Source of the DNA: JACKBK01 sp963707275
Lineage (GTDB): Bacteria > Chloroflexota > Anaerolineae > JAAEKA01
Assembly: GCA_963707275.1 (NCBI GenBank)
Contig: CAVPPH010000001.1
Coordinates: 682,001-746,000 of the forward strand
Direction of reading: 5' to 3'
DNA length: 64,000 nucleotides
The first letter of the stretch is position 1, and the number at the start of each line of letters is the position of its first letter. The position numbers and the translations under genes are program-made. The notes under the pieces were generated by a model. That model ran no database searches. It saw nothing but the letters and a program-made list of their open reading frames with translations, and was not told the origin of the DNA. Shown here piece after piece: positions 20,379 to 28,930 of the stretch.

Positions 20379-21614
20379 TCAGGCCGGCAGGTCAGCATCG
20401 GCCGGGCCAGCCAGTATCCATGCCTGCCAGCCGGTTTGGAAATCGGCCATGGTGATGCCAAACGCGCTCTGCAGGGCGTCCGGCAGGTCGCCGGTCGAAC
20501 CCTCCAACAGTCGCCCGACTGCGCCGCCGCCGCCGGTCTCCTGTACGTAGCCGAAAATGCTGGCTACCAGCGCCCTCTCCAGCGGGTTGCCGCGGTTCTC
20601 AACAACGGCCTGCCACGCGCCGTCCAACGGAATCCAGGTTCCCTGCCGGGCAGCCAGTCGCAGCGTCTTCATCTCCGCCGAAGTTGTCCCCATCAGGTCA
20701 GCCACTGCCCACTCGCCGACAACCCCGCGCAGCGTCGGCGACGCTGCTGGAAACCTGTCTGCCGCCAGGTGTATCGCCAGCGCACGCAGGAACTCGCGTT
20801 GGAAGGCGCTGCCCGGATGCCCGGCGCTGTCGATGCCGACCAGTTGCGGCGACGTGACAGTCAGGCCCTCTCCAACCAGTGCGTTAGTGTCTCCATAGCT
20901 GAGCACCAGCGAGATCGGCCGCTCAGAGGCCCGGCAGCGCAGCTCGCCGCACAGTGCAACGTAGGATCCCTCTGCCAGATCCACTAACGCAGGCATCAGC
21001 GGATCATCGGCGCCTCGGTAGTCGATCACGAAGTGCGACGTAGCACCCTGCGCTGTTGGGCCAAACTGCTCCGGGTCGGGCGCAGTCAGCAGCCATTGGC
21101 CATCGCGCAGGCGAAAGAAGGCGGTGCGGGTTGTTGCCTCACCGCTGCCGCTCTCCATTTCCAGCAGTTCAGCCAGCGCGAGATCGCCTTGCAGCCGCAC
21201 CGACTGCACGTTGACCTGCGCGGGCGGCGGCGCTGCCTGGCGCAGCTCGGCTATCTGGCGGCTGCGCCAAACCTCAGCGGTCGGGTCCAGCAGTTGTGCA
21301 TAGCCACGGACATCGCCGGTGCGCTGTGTTTCCAGCAGCAGCGCGACTGCTCCTTCCACATCCTGCCGGGCCAGCTCGCTGTTCTCGTTGGCGCGAACTG
21401 CCAGGAATACGCCCAGCGCCGCGGCGCCAATCAGCACGCCGGCCAGCACGGCAAGCAGGAAGGGCACAATCGTGCGCGAACGACCCGGCCGCGGCCGCTC
21501 GCGGGCGTGGCTGACGATGGTGCGGGTGGGTTCAGCGGCGGCAGGCGTCTCCGGCTGCCCCCACAGGACATCGCCCGATTCCTCCCCTTCGTGCCAGTTC
21601 AGTTCGACGCTCAT
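20379..21614 (-). CDS. Membrane-anchored uncharacterised protein (411 aa), paralogue of the 823-aa protein
   Basis: Begins MSVELNWHE, with a 45-residue cytoplasmic head, one hydrophobic helix (about residues 48-72) and an extracytoplasmic part ending FGITMADFQTGWQAWI. The start motif, topology and C-terminal pattern match the larger protein at 12854-15325. Its ATG overlaps the birA stop by four bases (ATGA). No catalytic residues were recognised. Confidence 0.7.
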   Translation of the reverse strand: MSVELNWHEGEESGDVLWGQPETPAAAEPTRTIVSHARERPRPGRSRTIVPFLLAVLAGVLIGAAALGVFLAVRANENSELARQDVEGAVALLLETQRTGDVRGYAQLLDPTAEVWRSRQIAELRQAAPPPAQVNVQSVRLQGDLALAELLEMESGSGEATTRTAFFRLRDGQWLLTAPDPEQFGPTAQGATSHFVIDYRGADDPLMPALVDLAEGSYVALCGELRCRASERPISLVLSYGDTNALVGEGLTVTSPQLVGIDSAGHPGSAFQREFLRALAIHLAADRFPAASPTLRGVVGEWAVADLMGTTSAEMKTLRLAARQGTWIPLDGAWQAVVENRGNPLERALVASIFGYVQETGGGGAVGRLLEGSTGDLPDALQSAFGITMADFQTGWQAWILAGPADADLPA

Positions 21615-22420
21615 GTCGCGGCCTCCGACGGAATGGGCGAGCCGAGGGTGACGTCGCCGGCGCTGAGCACTTGTGTGGAATCATCCGCAAGACGCAATAT
21701 CAGATGGCCGTCGTTCGCCACCTCTTCGGCCACGCCGACCAGCGTGTCGCCGGCGATAGTGGTGACGGTGACCGTTTGGCCCAGGTTGCTCAGCCGCGCC
21801 GCCCAGAGCGGCTGCGGGCTGATGCCATCGTGCAGCGCCAGATAGTGGGCTTCGATGCGCGCCAGCAGCGCCAGCAGCAGCACCTCGACAGGCACGGGTT
21901 GGCCGGTGATCTCGTGCAGGCTGACGGCCCGCTGCGCCAGATCGGGGCGCAGCGAGAAATCAATCTCGAGGTTCAGTCCGATCCCGGCGATGACGTAGCT
22001 GATCTGCACGTCCGCGAAGGACGCCTCGGCCAACACGCCGGCCAGCTTGCGTCCTTGCCAGGTCAGATCGTTGGGCCACTTCAGGTCGGGCGACACGCCG
22101 CAGACCGTTTCAATGGCCTCGGCGGCGCTCAGCGAAACGATCATGGTGAGCCAAGCCAGCTTGTCAGGCGCGATGCGCGGTCGCAGCAGCAGCGACACGT
22201 ACAGTCCGCCCTCCGCCGGCGACCACCAGTCACGGCCCAGGCGTCCCTTGCCGGCCGTCTGCTGGCCGGCTACCACGACCAGCCCTTCCGCCTGGCCGCG
22301 CAGCGCGGCATCGCGCACGACGTTCTGCGTCGAGTCGACCACCGGCAGAACGGTCAGGGTCGATCCGATCAAGGTCGTGGGTGGTGTGGTGTGGAGAAGC
22401 GGGTCGATCAGTGAGGGCAT
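21611..22420 (-). CDS. birA: Biotin--[acetyl-CoA-carboxylase] ligase
   Basis: BirA activates biotin as biotinyl-AMP and attaches it to carboxyl-carrier proteins. Motifs: DSTQNVVRD, GKGRLGRDWWSP, GGLYVSLLLRP, KWPNDL and GIGLN. It lacks the N-terminal winged-helix repressor domain, so it is the enzyme-only form. ATG 22420 is chosen; TTG 22438 is also in frame. It is the first gene of the minus-strand run leading into the hydrolase and ATP-grasp genes. Confidence 0.92.
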   Translation of the reverse strand: MPSLIDPLLHTTPPTTLIGSTLTVLPVVDSTQNVVRDAALRGQAEGLVVVAGQQTAGKGRLGRDWWSPAEGGLYVSLLLRPRIAPDKLAWLTMIVSLSAAEAIETVCGVSPDLKWPNDLTWQGRKLAGVLAEASFADVQISYVIAGIGLNLEIDFSLRPDLAQRAVSLHEITGQPVPVEVLLLALLARIEAHYLALHDGISPQPLWAARLSNLGQTVTVTTIAGDTLVGVAEEVANDGHLILRLADDSTQVLSAGDVTLGSPIPSEAAT

Positions 22421-22577
22421 GGGCGGCAACAGGTCCAAACATGTTTGCTATGCAACGTCCTGAATCGTACATGCGCGGGGGTGCTCTGTCAAGCGCAGGA
22501 GGTTACAATACGGCTTTTGATCCAGCCGCTTTGACGAAGCCAAGCCGCCAGAGTAGAATGGCAGGTGAGGTTCACCT

Positions 22578-23114
22578 GTGGCAGATCTGACACGCAAGGA
22601 ATTCTATCAGTTGGCGCACGATTGCCGCGACTATGCACTGCGGCTGGCGACCCGCGATCAGGATTCGGTCGATCGCAAGGTCTGCCACGAGTTCAACCGC
22701 TTCCGCGAGCGGGTCGCTGCCTACGATCAGTTTCAACAGACGGCTGCCAGCCTGAAGCCGGCGCGGCCGGTGACGCGTTGGCTGGTCATCACGATCACGT
22801 TGGCGATCTGGCTGGTCTGCGTGCTGATCGCGACACTGGTCCTGAATAACCTGCTGTCAGCCGGTCTGTTGCTGGGGCTGACCACGGTCCTGATCTTCAG
22901 CGTCCTGATGATCCCGCCGCGCGTCTACGGCACCAGCGTCGAGGCGGTCGAGGGGCGGGTGCTGCTGGTCGTCGAGAAGATGCAGGCGATGATGCAGGCC
23001 GGCGAGATGGAATTCAGCGAGGCCGCCTTCTTCCAGGTGCGCGACGTGCTGCGTGAAGCCAACGCCGAGCTGCGCCAGCAGGTCTATTTGAACCGGGTGG
23101 ACGCTCGGCGGTGA
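22578..23114 (+). CDS. Uncharacterised protein with two hydrophobic helices
   Basis: 178 residues from GTG 22578. A charged helical N-terminus (about 1-65), two adjacent hydrophobic segments (about 72-120) and a helical C-terminus rich in Glu and Gln. A hairpin membrane protein with both ends in the cytoplasm is the simplest model. Family not recognised. It diverges from birA. Confidence 0.7.
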   Translation: MADLTRKEFYQLAHDCRDYALRLATRDQDSVDRKVCHEFNRFRERVAAYDQFQQTAASLKPARPVTRWLVITITLAIWLVCVLIATLVLNNLLSAGLLLGLTTVLIFSVLMIPPRVYGTSVEAVEGRVLLVVEKMQAMMQAGEMEFSEAAFFQVRDVLREANAELRQQVYLNRVDARR

Positions 23115-23210
23115 GTGGTATGTTGGGTAGTGGTTTTGGTGTGGTAGTCCGTATTTCGTATTTCGTAGCCGTCATTTCTACGCAACGCGCAAGTCTGTTA
23201 AGGAGTTGCA

Positions 23211-23876
23211 ATGAGTCATCTGCGCGAGCTTTCCCCTGTTGAGGCCAAAATCCGCGAGCAGTTCAACCCTGAGGACGCGATCCTGACCCGCATCCAGCAG
23301 GCCATCTACGACGACGGCAAGCCGGCCATGAACATCGGACCGGAGCAGGGCCGGGCGTTGCAGGTGCTGATGGCAGCCATCGGCGCGTCGAAGGTGCTGG
23401 AGGTGGGCACGTTCTACGGTTACAGCGCGACCTGGATCGCCCGCGCGCTGCCGGCCGGGGGGCGGCTGGTCTGCCTGGAGGTGTCGCCGCAACACGCGCA
23501 AAAGGCAGCGGGCTTTCTCGACGAGGCGGGTCTGGCCGAACTGGTGGAGATTCGCGTCGGGTCGGGCCGCGCGCTTCTGCCGGCGCTGGCAGACGAAGCG
23601 CCCTTCGATTTGATCTTCCTCGATGCTGACCGTGAAAATTATCCACAGTACCTTGACTGGGTGGAACGGTTGCTGCGGCCGGGCGGGATTCTGGCGGTGG
23701 ACAACATCTATCTCAACGGTCGTCTGGCGGAGCCGCCCCAACCCGGTTCGTCCTACGCTGGCAGCTACGCGGGTATGACCGGTCTGCTTGAGCGGCTGGC
23801 CGGCGACCCGCAGTGGATCAGCACGGTTGCGCCCTACCCGGACGGCCTGGCGATCGCCGTCTACCGGCCGGAATAG
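23211..23876 (+). CDS. O-methyltransferase, caffeoyl-CoA/catechol type
   Basis: A 221-residue SAM-dependent methyltransferase of the metal-dependent family 3. Motifs: EVGTFYGYSATWIARALP for SAM, LVCLEVSP, IFLDADRENY with the metal-binding Asp, and DNIYLNG. It probably methylates a small catechol-like or hydroxyl substrate. AAGGAG precedes ATG 23211. It is followed after 5 bases by a membrane-protein gene. Confidence 0.9.
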   Translation: MSHLRELSPVEAKIREQFNPEDAILTRIQQAIYDDGKPAMNIGPEQGRALQVLMAAIGASKVLEVGTFYGYSATWIARALPAGGRLVCLEVSPQHAQKAAGFLDEAGLAELVEIRVGSGRALLPALADEAPFDLIFLDADRENYPQYLDWVERLLRPGGILAVDNIYLNGRLAEPPQPGSSYAGSYAGMTGLLERLAGDPQWISTVAPYPDGLAIAVYRPE

Positions 23877-23881
23877 ACGGC

Positions 23882-24427
23882 ATGGACGACACGCCAGGCT
23901 CGTCGCTGTTCGACGACGTTCCCAGTCAGCAGACCCGTTTTGCCTACGGGCTGGGCAGCCGCGTCTGGGCAGTGACGGTGATGGCGCTTGCCAGCGTGCC
24001 GCTGATCTACGTGCTGGCGTTCCTGGTCACGCATGTGCCGCCGCTGGATGAATTGGGGCCGGTGCTGCTGGTGCTGATCTTCCTGCTGGCGCCGCCCATC
24101 TTCGCCGTGCTGCGCTTCGGCGACGCGTTTCGCCGCTTCGAGGTGCAACCCTACCGCCTCGAGATTACGCCGTTGCTGCGTCCCTGGTCGCTACGCTGGA
24201 AGGATATCAGCCGCATCGTGCGACGGAGCAGAGGCCACGGCGCCGGCCAGCCGTTCAAGGTCAGCGTCGAGGTCGATCTTGGCGACGGCAAGTCCGCCTG
24301 GGTCGCGCTCTTCGACTCCAGCCTGCCCGGCGCGGACGATCTCTATGCTCAGATCGTGGCGCGCACACCGCGCATACGCCCCAAGGAACTGGTGGATGAG
24401 CGGGACTGGCTGGGCCGGCGCAGATAG
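23882..24427 (+). CDS. Uncharacterised membrane protein (PH-like tail)
   Basis: 181 residues: two hydrophobic helices (about 27-50 and 57-78) followed by a soluble C-terminal part beginning FRRFEVQPYRLEITPLLRPW, which resembles bacterial PH-like domains that sit on the membrane surface. The gene starts 5 bases after the methyltransferase. No named family. Confidence 0.65.
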   Translation: MDDTPGSSLFDDVPSQQTRFAYGLGSRVWAVTVMALASVPLIYVLAFLVTHVPPLDELGPVLLVLIFLLAPPIFAVLRFGDAFRRFEVQPYRLEITPLLRPWSLRWKDISRIVRRSRGHGAGQPFKVSVEVDLGDGKSAWVALFDSSLPGADDLYAQIVARTPRIRPKELVDERDWLGRRR

Positions 24428-24473
24428 CTCAGAGACGACGAAAACGCGCGCGCAGGAGGTTTGTTCCTGCGGG

Positions 24474-24524
24474 AGCCTTCGACCTCTCAAGGCTGAGACA
24501 CGGGTTCGAATCGCGTATGGGCCA
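24474..24524 (+). other. tRNA-Glu(CTC)-like 3' half, probably a remnant
   Basis: The stretch has an anticodon-loop-like CTCTCAA, a five-base variable region (GAGAC), a T-loop TTCGAAT with a mostly paired T-stem (ACGGG/CGCGT, one mismatch) and an acceptor-like ATGGGCCA end. A matching 5' half (GGCCCAT, D-arm) is not found upstream, and extra bases occur where the anticodon stem should be. It may be a tRNA pseudogene or the tRNA end left by an integrated element. Confidence 0.4.
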
Positions 24525-24534
24525 GAAAGCAGGA

Positions 24535-24564
24535 AGCCCTCCGAGTGTTAGGAGGGCTTTATTG
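24535..24564 (+). terminator. Intrinsic terminator
   Basis: AGCCCTCC (24535-24542) pairs with GGAGGGCT (24551-24558), loop of eight bases, then TTATTG. It follows the tRNA-like sequence directly. Confidence 0.7.
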
Positions 24565-24584
24565 TCGGATGCGCAAATTCGTCA

Positions 24585-24613
24585 TGGACGCATGAACGCT
24601 TTTCGTGTATAAT
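24585..24613 (+). promoter_or_regulatory. Sigma-70-like promoter
   Basis: TGGACG (24585-24590) and TATAAT (24608-24613) with a 17-base spacer, about 50 bases before the large amidase gene. Confidence 0.6.
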
Positions 24614-24663
24614 CGGCACTGCTGGCATTTGCTCGGGACAGACAGACAACGCGGAGGTCATCG

Positions 24664-27600
24664 ATGGCACGTCCCTTGTGCGACTCGGAATTCATCTACG
24701 GCTTACACGACTCCGGTGGCGAGGATGTTATGCGCGCCGCGCGCCGGCCAGGCTGGCTGGTGTTCAGCGAACGCATCGGCGCCAACCCGCAGGACTTCGG
24801 CAGCCGCGATTACTCCAAGTGGTCCGACGCGGACTTCGGCGTCATCGTGCGTCTCAACCATGGCTACGAACCGGAAGGAACGATCCCGGTCAGCGACCGC
24901 TACCAGGACTTCGCCCGCCGCTGTGGCAATTTCGTGCGCAACAGCAGCGGCTGCCACATCTGGATCATCGGCAACGAGATGAATTTTGCGGCCGAGCGGC
25001 CCGCGCCGGCCAGCCGGCGCGCCATGCGCCCGCCGCGCGGCATCAAGCGGGACGCCGACGAGCCGCCCTGGTCGCCGCGTGAGCTGCCCGACCGCTTCAG
25101 CGCGCTGCAAGAGGGACGGCGCGGCGGGCGCTCGCGCGGCGGCGACCGTGACCCCATCACGCCGGAGATGTACGCCCGCTGCTACCGCCTTTGCCGCGAG
25201 GCGATCCACGCCCAGCCCGGTCACGAGGACGATCAGGTGCTGGTCGGCCCGGTGGCGCCGTGGAACAACCAGACGTCGTATCCCGGCAACGAAAGCGGCG
25301 ACTGGGTCAAATACTTCGCCGACATTCTTGCAACCCTGGGGGCTGTGCAGTGCGACGGCTTTGCGCTGCACACGTATACCCACGGCAGCGACGCAGCGCT
25401 CATCACCAGCGACGCGACCATGGAAGCGCCTTTCCAGGACCGCCATTACCAGTTCGCCGCCTATCGTGACTTCATGCAGGCCGTGCCGCAGACGATGCGC
25501 CATCTGCCGGCCTACATCACCGAGACCGGCCAGATCGAGGAATGGGCCGACGTCAACTCCGGCTGGGTCAAGGCGGCCTACGGCGAGATCGAGGACTGGA
25601 ACAAGCAGAAGGGCAACCAGCAGATCCGCGCACTGGCGCTCTACCGCTGGAGCCGGCACGATAAATGGTTCATCGACGGCAAGCCTGAGGTCGTCAAAGA
25701 TTTCAAGGAGGCGTTGGGCAAGGGCTACAAATGGCGCGTCGACGCGGTCAAGCCGACCCCGCCGCAGTTGCCTGAGTACAAGGCGGTCTTCGTGCAGGGC
25801 GGCGGTCTGCACGCCGCCGAGGCCGGCCAGACGCTGGTCACCCATTTCATCGTGCGCAACGAGGGCGCCAAGCTGTGGAGCAAGGGTGGACGCAACCCTG
25901 TTCGCCTGGGCTCCACCTGGCAGAACCAGGCCGGCGAGCAGGTCATCGTGCCGCCGGACAACGACTTTCGCACGTCGCTGCCTAAAGATGTCAAGCCGGG
26001 CGAGACGGTGACGATTCAGGGCGTCAAGGTCACGATCCCACTGGCCGACGGCAATCTGCGGCTGACGTGGGATCTTGTCGAGGAAGGCGTCACCTGGTTT
26101 GCCGAGCAGGGCAGCACGCCCTTCGTCGAGGTCGTCAACGTCACGCCGTCGCCGGAGATGCAGGGCTATTTCGAGCCGGTAACCAAGAAGTGGGTGCGCG
26201 GGCCTTTCCTGGACGCCTACCGCCAGTACGGGCTGGAGATCACCGGCTATCCGCTGACCGACCAGTATGTCGATGTCGCCAGCCGGCTGAACACGCAGTA
26301 CTTCCAGCGCGTCGCCATGGAAGAGCCGGCAGCGGGCCAGATCAGGCTGCGGTTGGTAGGCCAGGAGGCGCTGGCCGCCCAGGGCGAGATCGACGGGCTT
26401 AACGCCGATATCGCGCGCCTGACGGCTGACATCGACCAACTGCACCGCGAGATCCAGGCGTTGAAGGACGCTCTGCAGAACGGTGGCGGTAGCGGCGTGA
26501 CGCTCAAGCCGGTCATTACGGACATCACCGACCAGTTGCCGCGTACTGCCAAGGATTTCAAACGTCGCCAGAGCAGCGCAATCAGATATCTGGTCATCAA
26601 CCACACCGGCGGGCCGGCCGATCTGGCCATCGACAAGCTGGCCGGCTACCACCGCGACCGCGGCTATCCCGGCCTGGCTTACCACTATGTCATCGATGGC
26701 GACGGCGCCATCATGCAGACCAACCCCTGGACCGACACAGTCAGCGATCAGGGCTACCTGGGTGAGGGTCTGAACATCGCCATCGCCGGCAAGTTCGACA
26801 ACGAAATACCAAACGACGCGCAACTGCGGGCCGCAGCGCAGCTCTGCGCCTGGCTGCTGGTGGAACTGCGGCTGCTGCCCGATGCCATTCAGGGGGTCAG
26901 CGAGTTTGTGTCCACCGGATCGCCGGGCGCGCAGTGGCTGAAGGGGCAGCGCTACAAGGACAAGCTGTTGACGTTCGTAGAGGAGGCGGTCGACGAGGCT
27001 GCCAAGCCCGGCACGCCGCAACCGCCACAGCCGCCTGCTCCTCCTGATCCGAAACCAACGCCGGTCGATCCCGGCTCCGCGGCCGAGCTGGCAGTCCTGC
27101 GCGAGAAGCTGCAGCGACGGGACGGTGAGTTGGCCGTGGCGCAGACGCGTCTGGCGGCCATGGAGCGTGAGTTGGCCGGCCGCGACGACCGGCTGGCTGC
27201 CATGCAGGGCCAGCTTGACCAGCAGGTGGCCAAAGTCGCTGCACAGCAGACTGAGATCAATCGGCTAAAGGCGGCCTTGCAGCAGGGCGGCGGCACATTG
27301 CCCGCGCCTCCTCCGCTGACAGCGCCAGCCATTCACGACATCACCGACCAATTGGTGAAGCACGAGACCCTGCGCTATGCCACTCGCAAGCTGAACAAGA
27401 TCACCCACATCTGCATCCATCACAGCGCCGCGCCTGCCACGATTCCGATCGAGAACGTCGCGGAATACCACGTCAAGGACCGCGGCTGGCCGGGCATCGG
27501 CTATCACTTCTACGTCAAGCCGGACGGCGCGACCTACCAGACCAACCGCATGGAGACCATCTCCTATCAGGTCAGCGACAACAACAACTACACCGTCGGC

Positions 27601-28155
27601 GTCTGCGTGGCCGGCGACTTCACCTACCAGCCGCCGCCTGCCACCCAGGTCGACGCGGCGGCGCGGCTGGTGGCCTGGCTGATGCAGGAACTGGAAATTC
27701 CCGACGCGAACATCATGGGGCACAAGGAATTCCCGAAGAACGATACCAGTTGTCCGGGCGAAACCTGGCTCAAGAATGTGACCTGGAAGAACACGTTGCT
27801 GGACAAAATCCGCAGCGTGCGTGACGGGCAAGGCGGCTTCGTCGGGCAGCGAATCGGTCATTACGTGCTCTTCTGGCAGCGCGTGGACACGTGGGCGCAG
27901 CAGGACTGGGAAGCCGCCGAGACCTACTTTGGCCGCTTCCGCCCGACCGCCGGCTTCTCGGTGGACGACGCCAGGGCCGCCGAATATGTCACAATCGTCG
28001 GCGGCGACGCAGGCGTCTCGTTCGACGCCGAACGTACGTTGCAAGCCGCGGGCTGCAAGGTCGAGCGGCTGGCCGGCAAGGACTTCGCCGACACCAAACG
28101 TATTCTCGATGATCTGGCCGCGTCGGGGCGTCGCTTTCTGACCTTCCCTGGCTAG
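24664..28155 (+). CDS. Giant glycosidase-like protein with two PGRP/amidase_2 domains
   Basis: 1163 residues. About 1-360: a (beta/alpha)8 glycosidase-like domain of clan GH-A type, with candidate acid/base Glu105 (GNEMN) and nucleophile Glu287 (YITETG). About 370-495: Ig-like domain. About 500-575: a GYPLTDQYVD-type linker domain common in large Chloroflexota proteins (from memory). Then two repeats of coiled coil plus PGRP fold (about 615-775 and 885-1055). The second has the zinc-ligand pattern HH919-920, His1020, Cys1030 (TSCPG). The first keeps NHTGG and YHYVIDGDG but has GVSEF and GSPG instead of GHKEF and SCPG, so it is probably not catalytic. No signal peptide is visible. Confidence 0.85.
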   Translation: MARPLCDSEFIYGLHDSGGEDVMRAARRPGWLVFSERIGANPQDFGSRDYSKWSDADFGVIVRLNHGYEPEGTIPVSDRYQDFARRCGNFVRNSSGCHIWIIGNEMNFAAERPAPASRRAMRPPRGIKRDADEPPWSPRELPDRFSALQEGRRGGRSRGGDRDPITPEMYARCYRLCREAIHAQPGHEDDQVLVGPVAPWNNQTSYPGNESGDWVKYFADILATLGAVQCDGFALHTYTHGSDAALITSDATMEAPFQDRHYQFAAYRDFMQAVPQTMRHLPAYITETGQIEEWADVNSGWVKAAYGEIEDWNKQKGNQQIRALALYRWSRHDKWFIDGKPEVVKDFKEALGKGYKWRVDAVKPTPPQLPEYKAVFVQGGGLHAAEAGQTLVTHFIVRNEGAKLWSKGGRNPVRLGSTWQNQAGEQVIVPPDNDFRTSLPKDVKPGETVTIQGVKVTIPLADGNLRLTWDLVEEGVTWFAEQGSTPFVEVVNVTPSPEMQGYFEPVTKKWVRGPFLDAYRQYGLEITGYPLTDQYVDVASRLNTQYFQRVAMEEPAAGQIRLRLVGQEALAAQGEIDGLNADIARLTADIDQLHREIQALKDALQNGGGSGVTLKPVITDITDQLPRTAKDFKRRQSSAIRYLVINHTGGPADLAIDKLAGYHRDRGYPGLAYHYVIDGDGAIMQTNPWTDTVSDQGYLGEGLNIAIAGKFDNEIPNDAQLRAAAQLCAWLLVELRLLPDAIQGVSEFVSTGSPGAQWLKGQRYKDKLLTFVEEAVDEAAKPGTPQPPQPPAPPDPKPTPVDPGSAAELAVLREKLQRRDGELAVAQTRLAAMERELAGRDDRLAAMQGQLDQQVAKVAAQQTEINRLKAALQQGGGTLPAPPPLTAPAIHDITDQLVKHETLRYATRKLNKITHICIHHSAAPATIPIENVAEYHVKDRGWPGIGYHFYVKPDGATYQTNRMETISYQVSDNNNYTVGVCVAGDFTYQPPPATQVDAAARLVAWLMQELEIPDANIMGHKEFPKNDTSCPGETWLKNVTWKNTLLDKIRSVRDGQGGFVGQRIGHYVLFWQRVDTWAQQDWEAAETYFGRFRPTAGFSVDDARAAEYVTIVGGDAGVSFDAERTLQAAGCKVERLAGKDFADTKRILDDLAASGRRFLTFPG

Positions 28156-28169
28156 GAGCATTGTCCTTA

Positions 28170-28928
28170 ATGCAGGAATTTCCTGAAACCGTCGAAACCG
28201 CCGAACCATACACCGTCAAGCTACCTCTCTTTGAGGGCCCGCTGGATCTGTTGTTACATCTGATCCAGAAAAACGAGCTCGACATAACGGTTATCTCGTT
28301 GGCGAAGGTCGCTGATCAGTTCGTCGAGCATATGCGCCGCTTGCAGGACGTGCAGCCGGGCGTCATCGCCGACTTCCTGGTGATCGCATCCAAGTTGCTG
28401 GTCATCAAGTCGCGGCTGTTGTTACCCAGACCGCCAGCCATCGAGGAAGAGGAAGAGGATCCGGGGCAGGCCTTGGCGCGGCGTCTGCGCGAGTACAAAC
28501 GCTTCAAAGATGCCGCGGCTCTCTTGCAGGGGCTGGAGGCGCGCGACCGGCGCTGCCATGTGCGCGTCGCGCCGCCGCCGGAGATGGAGACGCGCATCGA
28601 CTGGGGCGCGCTGTCGCTGGACGACCTCCTCGTGGCGTTGCAGCAACTGTTGGCAGTCACCCCGGCCGACGACATCGTGGAATCGGTGATATCACGGCGC
28701 AAGGTCACGGTCGGCGAAAAGATGGAATGGATCGCCCGCCTGCTCGCGGAGCACAGCTCGGTACCCTTTCATCGGGTGGTCGGACGCAGCGCCACACGCG
28801 TTGACATCGTGGTCAGCCTGTGGGCCGTGCTGGAACTGATCAAACGCGGCCGCTTGCAGGCCAAACAAGCCGAGCTGTTCGGCGATATCTTGCTCTTTCC
28901 CCTGGACGAGAAACCGGTGGCGGCGTAA
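28170..28928 (+). CDS. scpA: Segregation and condensation protein A
   Basis: ScpA is the kleisin that bridges the SMC dimer in chromosome condensation. Signature: VKLPLFEGPLDLLLHLI near the start, LVIASKLLVIKSRLLLP, and the winged-helix C-terminus ending VSLWAVLELIKRGRL and FGDILLF. ATG 28170 is chosen (AGGAG about 11 bases upstream); TTG 28161 is in frame but very close to that site. The partner scpB, often next, is absent; a TPR gene follows after 2 bases. Confidence 0.93.
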   Translation: MQEFPETVETAEPYTVKLPLFEGPLDLLLHLIQKNELDITVISLAKVADQFVEHMRRLQDVQPGVIADFLVIASKLLVIKSRLLLPRPPAIEEEEEDPGQALARRLREYKRFKDAAALLQGLEARDRRCHVRVAPPPEMETRIDWGALSLDDLLVALQQLLAVTPADDIVESVISRRKVTVGEKMEWIARLLAEHSSVPFHRVVGRSATRVDIVVSLWAVLELIKRGRLQAKQAELFGDILLFPLDEKPVAA

Positions 28929-28930
28929 CT

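Noticed and set aside
24443..24524. Selenocysteine tRNA or long-variable-arm tRNA
   Set aside because: No matching acceptor or D-arm half; the anticodon-like loop reads CTC.
24664..28155. Phage endolysin or prophage origin
   Set aside because: No phage structural genes, holin or integrase nearby; domain make-up fits a host multi-domain protein.
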